Assembly: GCA_963732925.1 (NCBI GenBank)
Contig: CAVTBJ010000012.1
Span: 372,001 to 436,000, forward strand
DNA length: 64,000 nt
Direction of reading: 5' to 3'
Source: DASZRZ01 sp963732925
GTDB taxonomy: Bacteria > Acidobacteriota > Terriglobia > Terriglobales > Acidobacteriaceae
This document shows, one piece after another, positions 53,206 through 60,312 of this stretch. Under the pieces are notes generated by a model, which searched no databases, was not told the origin of the DNA, and saw only the letters and a program-made list of their open reading frames with translations. Within the stretch, counting starts at the first letter, position 1. Each line of letters begins with the position of its first letter. Position numbers and translations under genes: made by a program.

Positions 53206-53294
53206 GCCGCAGAGCAATTCTGACCTTTACTACCTAATTCCTTGATGCGTGAGAATCCGTACCTGCGACAAAACCCCAGTTGCCGGGCGAGTTG

Positions 53295-54030
53295 CTACAC
53301 CAGCTGTTTTTTCAGTGCCTGGGCGCGGCGGAACCAGGGACGGTCACGCCGCTTCTGAAAGCCGGGCATGGAGCGCCTGCGGTTCAGCAGGCGATTGGCC
53401 CACTCCAGGGCTTCCTGGGTACGGCCGCTCTGAGCGAGAAAGTCAGCATAGTAGTAATGAATTTCGCTCAGCGTGGAGTCCTGCACGACCGAAGAGAAGG
53501 CGGCTCCGGCTTTTTCCCGTTGTCCGGTTTGCGCGTAGGCATGCGCCAGCAGGCCCATAGCGCGGCGAAAATCGTATCCGGGATCGGCTGCCACCACTTT
53601 TTCCAGATCAGGAATAGCTCCCGCATAGTCCTCCATGCCAAGGGCGGCAAGAGCGCGGCGATAGTGCGGATCCAGGGAATCGGAGCGCGATGAGATGGCA
53701 TGGTCAAAGCACTCGCGGGCCTTGCTGTACTGCTCGTCCTGCAGGTAAAGATCGCCGAGCTCCTCGTAGTTGGCGGGCGCCGGGATTGACTTCGACGGTA
53801 GCCCGCAACTGCTGGATGCGCTGCCGGCGCGGGAAAATCCCAAACGAGTCCTTGAGCAGGGCGGCGTCGGGAATCGCTTCGGCGGCGAGGTAGATGATGG
53901 CCCCGAGGCCGCCGCCAAAGATGATAATCCAGATCCAGTAGGAGTCGGGACGGCGGCGGATGTAGTGCACGATCGCCGCCGCCTGCAGGAGGAGTCCCCA
54001 CGGATAGAAGAGGTGAAGGAAAAAGAACAT
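53295..54030 (-). CDS. TPR-repeat membrane protein (one-base frame break)
   Basis: ATG 54030 gives two membrane segments (MFFFLHLFYPWGLLLQAAAI; YWIWIIIFGGGLGAIIYLA), then DSFGIFPRRQRIQQLRATVE. The frame breaks near 53775-53785. The TPR part is in the neighbouring frame: NYEELGDLYLQDEQYSKARE, SLDPHYRRALAALGMEDYAG, LAHAYAQTGQREKAGAAF, YYADFLAQSGRTQEALEWA, each a TPR-like helix pair. One surplus C in GCGCCCGCC explains it. About 245 residues. N-terminal membrane anchor plus TPRs suggests a scaffold; partner unknown. Confidence 0.75.
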
Positions 54031-54139
54031 GTGGCGTTGCCGATTATAGACGCCGCAGCGGAGAAATTAAGGCAGGAAAGAAAGATCGCAGAGCGAGTTA
54101 TGCAGGCAGGAGATGTGAGGGGGCGTCCTGGCGGGAATA

Positions 54140-54194
54140 GGGGCCTTCGCTTCTCAGCCCGCCGCACGCAAAAGCGGTCTGCTCAGGATGACAA
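54140..54194. repeat. Dispersed repeat of the 'CTCAGGATGACA' family
   Basis: GGGCCTTCGCTTCTCAGCCC, GCACGCAAAAGCGG, then TCTGCTCAGGATGACAAG, between purQ and the TPR gene. Confidence 0.55.
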
Positions 54195-54209
54195 GTGGCG
54201 GGGAGTCCC

Positions 54210-54905
54210 TCAGGCGCCAACTGCGGCGGCAATCATGGACTGGAAGATCTTCATGCCGTCGGTGGAGCCCATGAGGACTTCGGCGGAGCGCTCGGGATGG
54301 GGCATCATGCCCAGCACGTTGCCGCCTTCATTGCAGATGCCGGCAATGTTGTCGAGCGAGCCGTTGGGATTGGCCTGCGGCGCGACCTCGCCGGCGCGGG
54401 TGGAATATCGGAACACGATCCGTTCCTCACGACGAAGCTGGTCGAGCGTGGCCTGGTCACAGAAGTAATTGCCTTCCATATGGCCGATGGGAATCTGCAG
54501 GACTTCGCCCCGGGCACAGGTGTTGGTAAATGGCGTCCCGGCGTTTTCCACCCGCACCCAGACAGGCTTGCAGATGTACTTGAGGCCGGCGTTGCGCATG
54601 AGCGCGCCGGGCAGCAGGTGGGACTCGCACAGAATCTGAAAGCCGTTGCAGATGCCCAGCACCAGCCCGCCGCCGCCGGCAAACTTGCGAACCGCTTCCA
54701 TGACGGGCGAGAAGCGGGCAATGGCTCCGGTGCGCAGGTAGTCGCCGTAGGAGAAGCCTCCGGGAACGATGATGGCATCGCAGTTTTCCAGGTCCTGAGA
54801 CTCGTGCCATAGATAGGTGACCGGCTGGCGGGCGACTTCCTTGAGAACCCAATAAGGGTCCTGATCGCAGTTGGAACCGGGAAAAGTGATGACGCCGAAT
54901 TTCAT
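54210..54905 (-). CDS. purQ: Phosphoribosylformylglycinamidine synthase subunit PurQ
   Basis: Glutaminase subunit of FGAM synthase (purine synthesis). The 231 residues show FGVITFPGSNCDQD, AIIVPGGFSYGDYLRTGAIA, the nucleophile Cys86 in VLGICNGFQIL, HMEGNYFC, and His203/Glu205 in MMPHPERSAEV, a complete class I glutaminase triad. No purS or purL lies next to it here, unlike many genomes. Confidence 0.97.
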   Translation of the reverse strand: MKFGVITFPGSNCDQDPYWVLKEVARQPVTYLWHESQDLENCDAIIVPGGFSYGDYLRTGAIARFSPVMEAVRKFAGGGGLVLGICNGFQILCESHLLPGALMRNAGLKYICKPVWVRVENAGTPFTNTCARGEVLQIPIGHMEGNYFCDQATLDQLRREERIVFRYSTRAGEVAPQANPNGSLDNIAGICNEGGNVLGMMPHPERSAEVLMGSTDGMKIFQSMIAAAVGA

Positions 54906-55026
54906 GCGGGGCTCTGAGCTGAGTTTAGCACGGAGATTTCATGGCAGAGATACAGAGAAATTCTGATTGCTGATTTCCAATTTCTGATTTGCCGGCGATC
55001 TCTCTGTCCCAATGGCACGCCAGACT

Positions 55027-55872
55027 TCAGGAATCGCAAACCAGAGCCATTCTGTTCGTCTCGCCGGCTCGGTGGATGGCATTTCGAAAAGAAAAATGAC
55101 CGGCTGGAGCGAATTCCAGCCGGCCGGGGACAGAAGCGACAAGAGAAAAGTTACGGTTGAGGAGGTGGCGGCGGTTGCGGTGCAGCAGGCGCCCGGCGAA
55201 CGCGGGCATGGGGGCACGCTCCAGGTGGCGCTGAATGATGACTCCTCCGGCGGCGGGCGGCATGCCCATTCCGAATCCCATGCCCATTCCGAGTCCACCT
55301 GGCTCCATGGGATTCATCATGGGCATGGGGCCCCGTTCCGCCTGCAGGTTTTGCAGCGACTTCCACTGCTCCGGCTGCAGCACCTTGCGGATGGAGATCA
55401 GCATTCCGGCATAGATTTTGGTGAGCTGTCCACGCGCCTGCACCAGCTTATCGAGCGTCTGGTTGATCTGGCCTTCCTGCAGGTCATCGGCGTTCATGAG
55501 CTGGTCGAGCTGCATGTCCAGCTTCTCGGTGGCGGCGGTGGCATCGATCAACTGCAGGCGGTACTGATAGAAACTCTGATCGATGTCTTTCTTCTGCTGG
55601 TCGGTCAGGTGGATCTGGTTGGCAATTTCCGAGTTCTTCCACCAGGGACCGATCATGCGGCTGGTACGAAACATCACGTTTCCCTCTTCCGCTACGTGGG
55701 CTCCCTTTATATGGCCGGCCGTGACTGGGCCAGGTGGTTGGGTTTGCGCCCAGAAGAAAACGTTACCGGGCTCTCCCGGATATCCGGAATCCTGGGCCAT
55801 GGCGGGAACCTGGGCCATGGCGGAGACTGCCAACAGCAGAACCGCGGCGGCCAGCGGGAATTTGACTTTCAT
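55027..55872 (-). CDS. Spy/CpxP-like exported protein of the sigma operon (C-terminus uncertain)
   Basis: ATG 55872 (MKVKFPLAAAVLLLAVSAMA) gives a signal peptide. The mature part is helical: NSEIANQIHLTDQQKKDIDQ (LTxxQ motif), FYQYRLQLIDATAATEKLDMQ, INQTLDKLVQARGQLTKIYAGM, SIRKVLQPEQWKSLQNLQAE, the heavy-metal sensor/Spy-like layout, then a Gly/Met-rich stretch. The annotated frame runs to 55027, but a terminator hairpin (55087-55123) lies inside its last 35 codons. A neighbouring frame ends naturally at 55151 in a Pro-rich tail. A late frame break is therefore likely and the true stop is probably 55151. Start overlaps the anti-sigma stop by 4 bases. Confidence 0.7.
   Translation of the reverse strand: MKVKFPLAAAVLLLAVSAMAQVPAMAQDSGYPGEPGNVFFWAQTQPPGPVTAGHIKGAHVAEEGNVMFRTSRMIGPWWKNSEIANQIHLTDQQKKDIDQSFYQYRLQLIDATAATEKLDMQLDQLMNADDLQEGQINQTLDKLVQARGQLTKIYAGMLISIRKVLQPEQWKSLQNLQAERGPMPMMNPMEPGGLGMGMGFGMGMPPAAGGVIIQRHLERAPMPAFAGRLLHRNRRHLLNRNFSLVASVPGRLEFAPAGHFSFRNAIHRAGETNRMALVCDS
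55087..55123 (-). terminator. Intrinsic terminator of the sigma/anti-sigma operon
   Basis: On the minus strand CCGGCTGGA and TCCAGCCGG (55100-55108 with 55115-55123, nine perfect pairs, six-base loop) are followed by a T-rich TCATTTTTCTTTTC. It marks the operon end and lies inside the apparent C-terminus of the Spy-like frame. Confidence 0.8.
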
Positions 55873-56582
55873 TGAAGTTCTCCTTTTGAACCTGTGGTCG
55901 AACCTGTCGAATCTGCAGCAGGGGTTTCGGTGATCGGGGCCGACAGCAGTTCCTGAGCCAGCAGGGCAGCCGGTTGCAGGGCTGCGGGAGTCGCCTGCAT
56001 GGTGCGCTCGATCTCGGCCATCAGAGCGGCGTCGTCGGGAACGGACGCAGCGGAGGTCGCGGGAATCGAGGCCGCGGAAGGCGAAGCCGCGGTCGCGCCG
56101 GCCGGAGCCGAATGCGCCTGCATGGAACCCACGTGAGCAGACGGCGCCGGGCCGGCCACAAGCGGGGTGGCGGCGATGGCGCGGAGATGGGAGCCGGGCG
56201 CGGCGGTGGTTGCCGGACTTTGCAACAGGAGCAGAGCCACGGCCACGAGAGCCAGCATGCCGGCCAGCGCGGGCGCCAAGCCTGCCCGAACAGTACGAGG
56301 CCGGAGAGTACGAGAATGGATGCGCTGCAAGGTGGCCTGAAGTTGCCGGTTCCAGAAGGCTGCAGGACGATCCGCCGGGGCTGTAACCTGATGGCGCATC
56401 CGGCCCATCAGTTGTTGTAATTGTTCCCGTTCGGCACGGCATTGGGCGCAATCGCGGAGGTGCTGGCCGATTGCTTCGTCCGAGGCATTGACTGGGCCAC
56501 CGTTCGGGGCGCCCTCGGAAAGCGCAGTCGCCCACTGAGCGTCGGTTAAGTGTTCGGTTAAGTGACCGGTTTGTATGTTCAT
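55869..56582 (-). CDS. Anti-sigma factor with zinc-binding motif
   Basis: Membrane-anchored regulator of the adjacent sigma factor. Residues 41-48 form H-x3-C-x2-C (HLRDCAQC), the anti-sigma zinc motif. A single membrane helix lies at about 101-121 (GLAPALAGMLALVAVALLLLQ). The periplasmic part is Ala/Pro/Ser-rich and low-complexity, with IERTMQATPAALQPAALLAQELL near the end. 237 residues. Both ends overlap neighbours by 4 bases (sigma at 56579-56582, Spy-like at 55869-55872), so the three genes form one coupled operon. Confidence 0.85.
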   Translation of the reverse strand: MNIQTGHLTEHLTDAQWATALSEGAPNGGPVNASDEAIGQHLRDCAQCRAEREQLQQLMGRMRHQVTAPADRPAAFWNRQLQATLQRIHSRTLRPRTVRAGLAPALAGMLALVAVALLLLQSPATTAAPGSHLRAIAATPLVAGPAPSAHVGSMQAHSAPAGATAASPSAASIPATSAASVPDDAALMAEIERTMQATPAALQPAALLAQELLSAPITETPAADSTGSTTGSKGELQ

Positions 56583-57169
56583 CGCGTTACCTGCTGTCGC
56601 ACGGTGGCCAGCGCCCGCGAGAGGTGACTTTTCACCGTGCCCAATTCCAGTTCCATGACCTGCGCTACCTCGTTCAGGGACATTTCGTCCACGAAGCGCA
56701 ACAGAAACACCGTCCGCTGCTGGGGAGGAAGCCGGTCCACCGTTGCCCAGACCGCGTTGAGTTGCTCCCGAGCCAGCAGCGACCGCTCAGGGGAAGCCTC
56801 CCCGGCAGCGACGTCGATCGCGAGCGAATCGCTTCCGGCGCCAGCGGGAGCTTCCAGGGCCAGCAACCGCCGCCAGAAGCTGCGCCGCCGGCTTTTGGCC
56901 TGATCGCGCGCAAGGTTCACGGCGATGCGGGAGAGCCAGGTAGCCATGCTGCACTCGCCGCGGAAGCCAGACCAATTGCGGTAGGCCCGGAGAAAGCACT
57001 CCTGGGTAAGGCTGGCGGCTTCGTCGGGGTCGCGCACGAAACTCAGCAAAATGCGGTGAACGCGCTGCTGGTGCAGACGCACGATCGCGGCAAACTCTTC
57101 CTCCGAGAGCGCCCGGCCGGAGGCTACGCCGGTTACGGGCGTCGTCAGTGCGGTTTCTCCCACGCTCAT
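56579..57169 (-). CDS. ECF-type RNA polymerase sigma factor
   Basis: Alternative sigma factor of the extracytoplasmic-function class. Region 2 covers about residues 26-95: ALSEEEFAAIVRLHQQRVHR, DEAASLTQECFLRAYRNWSGFRG and TWLSRIAVNLARDQAKSRRR, in order. Region 4 is about 140-190 (ATVDRLPPQQRTVFLLRFVD, EMSLNEVAQVMELELGTVKSHLSRAL, recognition helix). 196 residues. First gene of the operon; the promoter would lie in the repeat-containing spacer after 57169. Confidence 0.92.
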   Translation of the reverse strand: MSVGETALTTPVTGVASGRALSEEEFAAIVRLHQQRVHRILLSFVRDPDEAASLTQECFLRAYRNWSGFRGECSMATWLSRIAVNLARDQAKSRRRSFWRRLLALEAPAGAGSDSLAIDVAAGEASPERSLLAREQLNAVWATVDRLPPQQRTVFLLRFVDEMSLNEVAQVMELELGTVKSHLSRALATVRQQVTR

Positions 57170-57511
57170 TGGCCTTTTATCCCACAGACGAGAAACCCGA
57201 GGCGGGGTTTACCGGTGCGGGGAAATTTTAGGCGAGCTTTTCAAGGGGAAATGACAATGCCATGGCGATTGTGAGTCATGTCTGTGAAAACTATTCAGCA
57301 TTATGCTCCGGATAACAGACCTCGCCACAATTGAATCGGTCTCGTAGCCTGGTCGGGCGGGTACGTCCCTCAGCGGCTGAAGCCCGCTGCAGCTTTAGCT
57401 ATGTATCGCAGGCATGAATGCCTGCGCCACCGCGTTCTCGGAGTCCGGCAATTTGGCTCGCCCAGATCCGCCACAAGACCGGGCAGAGATAGGGCACCAA
57501 GTTGAAGCACG
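57170..57511. other. Spacer with repeats upstream of the sigma operon
   Basis: No gene seen. It contains the two-hairpin palindromic repeat (57368-57432) and a degenerate CCACAT..GGGCAGA-type hairpin (57459-57497). The first 110 bases would hold the sigma operon promoter, but I cannot define -35/-10 boxes with confidence. Confidence 0.55.
57368..57432. repeat. Two-part palindromic repeat, copy 6 (best copy)
   Basis: CCTCAGCGGCTGAAGCCCGC and TGCAGCTTTAGC, then TATCGCAGGCATGAATGCCT and GCGCCACCG. The core GCAGGCATGAATGCCTGC (57408-57425) has an eight-base perfect stem. The first part folds as CAGCGGCT/AGCCCGCTG with one unpaired base. Same order of parts as at 36817-36887. Confidence 0.7.
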
Positions 57512-58396
57512 TCAGTGAGCGGGAGGGTTGCCGGCCATTTCCTGGTCCATCTTCTTGAGGAAGGCAATGCCCTGGGCGACGGTCATACCGGAGATGGGAC
57601 GATATTCGCTAGTGAACTGGTCGAGGTCCACTTTCAAGGACTTGAACACCAGCACGCGCCCGGTGAAGTTGAGCTTCATGCGGCGGGTGATCCAGCGGCC
57701 GCTTTCGGTGGGCACCTGGTCGATGCTCAACTCGCCGCCACGATCCAGCCTGCCCAGGATACCCCAGCCGAAGCTGACGTCGTGAATCAGGGTGGCATGC
57801 AGGTGGCTGAGGCGGCGGCCGGGAAGAGAGATTTCCATAGTTCCGGCCATGCCGAGAAAGGCCTGGGTTTCGCGCGAGGGCGGGTCGAAATCGGGATTGG
57901 GCTTGAACTTCAGGACCACGATCTCGCCCGTGGGTCCCTGACGCACCTCGCCGTACTGGTAAAGGAAGCCGCCGGGCAGCGCCTGAATGATCTTGCGGAT
58001 GCGTTCGTTCTCATTTTTCTGTTCTTTTTGTTTTGCGTGCAACTCCTCGGGGTTGTCGATGAGGCGCTGCAGGCGCCGGTCCTCCTGGGCGGATTCCTTG
58101 GGGGTGAGGGGCTGGCCATCGACGGCGATCATGCGGCCCAGCAGCAACTGATCGGTTTCCAGCATTTGCCTTTCTTCTTTGCGGTCGGGGCGGATGCGGG
58201 TGTAGCGATAGGTGAGAAAGGGGCGGTTTTGCTGGGCGAGCTCGTTGGCGCACATTTCCCGCACCAACTCCTGCGGATTCGCCGGGAGACCGGGCCGGGG
58301 CGGCGCAGTCTGCCAGGCCGCAGCCATTAGGGGCGCCAGCAGCACGGCGGACAGGATCCACAAAACCGCACTGAGCTTCTGTTTCACGACTGCCAT
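57512..58396 (-). CDS. Exported protein of unknown function
   Basis: Start ATG 58396 (MAVVKQKLSAVLWILSAVLL); an ATG three codons upstream at 58405 is also possible. A signal peptide ends near AAAWQ. The mature part begins with QELVREMCANELAQQNRPFL and TYRYTRIRPDRKEERQML, then a charged helical region (DRRLQRLIDNPEELHAKQKEQ), FKPNPDFDPPSRETQAFLGM, and a beta-rich end (SGRWITRRMKLNFTGRVLVF). No domain I recognise; resembles large acidobacterial exported families. About 294 residues. Confidence 0.7.
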   Translation of the reverse strand: MAVVKQKLSAVLWILSAVLLAPLMAAAWQTAPPRPGLPANPQELVREMCANELAQQNRPFLTYRYTRIRPDRKEERQMLETDQLLLGRMIAVDGQPLTPKESAQEDRRLQRLIDNPEELHAKQKEQKNENERIRKIIQALPGGFLYQYGEVRQGPTGEIVVLKFKPNPDFDPPSRETQAFLGMAGTMEISLPGRRLSHLHATLIHDVSFGWGILGRLDRGGELSIDQVPTESGRWITRRMKLNFTGRVLVFKSLKVDLDQFTSEYRPISGMTVAQGIAFLKKMDQEMAGNPPAH

Positions 58397-58405
58397 CGAG
58401 ATCAC

Positions 58406-58948
58406 GGTACCTTCCAGTTTAGACGACGCAAGCCGGAGTGTCGTTGCAGTTTGGGAAGGGGTGTGGGTTAGGTTTTCGCTGGAGGCAATAAAAAGGGGCG
58501 CCGGTCACTCAAGAGGATGTACGTGACCAGGGCAAAGGTTTGCAGGGCAAACTGGCTAGATGCCAAGCTGGGGTCCAGGAACGATTGCGGGGCGTGCCGA
58601 TAATGGATCTCCGAGTGCCACGACTGCACGCCATTACCCGCCACTCCCGTCCTTAGACCAGGTTACGATGCGGGGGCCCATCCCGGCTTAGGACTGGAGA
58701 AGCCGAGGCGGCGGGGAGCAGGGGGTCCCGGTACTCCTAGGGGCATGGCCGAAAAACGCAATTGCTGGGCATTGGGGCCTTGGGTATAGTCGGCAGAGCC
58801 AGAAACGCATCTCTTTTCCGGGTCTCAGAATTCCAGGCTCCGGCTGTGCCCTGGCGGCCGCATTTTTGGCCGGGGGCGAAGCGCGAGGCTGAAAAGCTGT
58901 GGCAGTTGCGGGCAGGGAAGCCGACCGGCACATGAGGAGGTAGCGGCT
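58406..58948. other. 543-base gene-free stretch upstream of bactofilin
   Basis: No coding potential I trust. It carries four successive perfect stems at 58503-58632 (separate entry) and a possible -10 TATAGT near 58789, about 155 bases before the bactofilin start. The remainder shows nothing definable. Confidence 0.5.
58503..58632. ncRNA. Candidate structured RNA (series of perfect stems), class unknown
   Basis: GGTCAC (58503-58508)/GTGACC (58523-58528); GTTTGC (58538-58543)/GCAAAC (58547-58552); CTGG (58568-58571)/CCAG (58575-58578); GGCGTGC (58591-58597)/GCACGCC (58626-58632). Four consecutive non-overlapping helices in 130 bases is unusual for plain spacer, although GC-rich DNA produces some by chance. 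No match to a riboswitch or housekeeping RNA that I know. Confidence 0.3.
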
Positions 58949-59428
58949 GTGGATCCATTAAAACCTGGGGAAGGAACTCGCGAGGCGCCTCTAACCGGCG
59001 CGCACATTGGCAAGTCGGTCATCATCAAAGGAGAGCTGTCGGGCAGCGAAAACCTCTACGTGGATGGCGAGGTGGAGGGCAGCATTCAACTGGACGGCCA
59101 CAGCCTCACGATTGGGCCGAATGGACGGGTTCGGGCCAGCCTGAAAGCCAAAGATGTTGTGGTGCAGGGCCGGGTGGACGGCAGCATCAGCGCTGGCGAC
59201 CGCCTGGATCTGCGCAAAACAGCGGTGCTGATCGGAGACATCCAGACCCAGCGGCTGGCGGTTGAGGATGGCGCGTTTCTTAAGGGCAAAATCGAGACCA
59301 TCAAGGGAGAAGCGCAGGCTTCCGGGCAGTCCCGGCCGGAGATGAAGCCGGCGGCGGTGGTGGCCTCGGCGGCCTCCGGGAACTCGGGATCCCCAGTTCC
59401 GGTTTCCGCGACCGACTCCAAGGGGTAA
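58949..59428 (+). CDS. Bactofilin-family cytoskeletal protein
   Basis: Polymer-forming beta-helical scaffold of the bactofilin family. GTG 58949 follows GAGGAGG. N-terminal tail about 18 residues, then the DUF583 core: GKSVIIKGELSGSENLYVDG, EVEGSIQLDGHSLTIGPNGR, VRASLKAKDVVVQGRVDGSI, DRLDLRKTAVLIGDIQTQRL, a regular hydrophobic/Gly repeat. The C-terminal tail is Ala/Ser/Pro-rich. 159 residues. Paired with a methyltransferase-like gene downstream. Confidence 0.92.
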   Translation: MDPLKPGEGTREAPLTGAHIGKSVIIKGELSGSENLYVDGEVEGSIQLDGHSLTIGPNGRVRASLKAKDVVVQGRVDGSISAGDRLDLRKTAVLIGDIQTQRLAVEDGAFLKGKIETIKGEAQASGQSRPEMKPAAVVASAASGNSGSPVPVSATDSKG

Positions 59429-59561
59429 CATTTGAAACGCGGCTGGCTTGCAGGGACGGCGAGCTGGGGAGGAGTGACGCCGGCGGCGAAATTCTCCGGA
59501 AACGGGACGCGCAGTCCGCTCAGGCAGCAAACGCGGTTGCTTCCGTATTGCGTGCGGGCTG

Positions 59562-60284
59562 GTGTGTGGCATAAGGCGGTGCTATTCTCGAAATAACCTT
59601 GAAAAGAAAGAGACGGGTCTGGTTACGCATTCCCTGCTGAAGTTCTTTCGCGGCGGAACCGAGGCGCGGGATACCGCGCTGCCGCAACCAAAGATTCGCC
59701 GCCGTTCCAGCGGCCTGGGCGAGTTTACCCGTACTGTGCGCATGCAGGATGGACTGTGCATCCTCGACTTGGGCTCCACTTCGCCGGCCAATATTTCCTA
59801 CCTGACTAACCTGGGACACAAGCTCTACACGGAAGATCTGCTGACCGCAGCCTATGATCCCGCCTTGCGAATCAAGGTGGACGGAGAGTCCGTGCTGGAT
59901 GAGGCGCGCTTCATGCGGGAGAACCTCGCCTACGAAGGCCCGATGTTCGATGCCGTGCTCTGCTGGGACGTGCCTGACTACCTTCCGGAGTCCCTGGTGA
60001 AGCCGGTGATTGACCGCATCGCGGGGCTGACCAAGCCCGGGGGGCTGCTGCTGGGATTTTTCCATACCCGGGACTCGGGCCCGGACGCTCCTCACTACCG
60101 CTATCACCTAGCCAGCGAAGACATGCTGGATCTGCAGGAGGCGGCACACGGTTCGCAGGCGGCCCCGGTGCGGCTGCAGCGGGTGTTCAACAACCGCCAC
60201 ATTGAAAACCTCTTCCACGATTACGGCTCCATCAAGTTTTTCCTGGCGCGCGACCACATCCGCGAGGTGCTGGTGGTGCGCTAG
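59562..60284 (+). CDS. Methyltransferase-like protein downstream of bactofilin
   Basis: About 240 residues from GTG 59562; the real start may be later, near LVTHSLLKFFRGG, since the first 20 codons look non-coding. ILDLGSTSPANISYLTNLGH fits a SAM-binding motif I (though G-S-T instead of G-x-G). VDGESVLDEARFM, FDAVLCWDVPDYLPESLVKP (motif IV-like), and LTKPGGLLLGFFHTRDSG follow the class I layout. Substrate unknown. It starts about 130 bases after bactofilin on the same strand. Confidence 0.7.
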   Translation: MCGIRRCYSRNNLEKKETGLVTHSLLKFFRGGTEARDTALPQPKIRRRSSGLGEFTRTVRMQDGLCILDLGSTSPANISYLTNLGHKLYTEDLLTAAYDPALRIKVDGESVLDEARFMRENLAYEGPMFDAVLCWDVPDYLPESLVKPVIDRIAGLTKPGGLLLGFFHTRDSGPDAPHYRYHLASEDMLDLQEAAHGSQAAPVRLQRVFNNRHIENLFHDYGSIKFFLARDHIREVLVVR

Positions 60285-60312
60285 CTTTCGGAGTTTTTCC
60301 TTTTCAGTCTCT

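Noticed and set aside
55027..56535. 502-codon frame covering anti-sigma and Spy-like genes
   Set aside because: Its first half is a shadow of the anti-sigma gene; the true start is ATG 55872 with a signal peptide.
58406..58948. 4.5S RNA, RNase P RNA or tmRNA
   Set aside because: Their universally conserved core sequences are not found.
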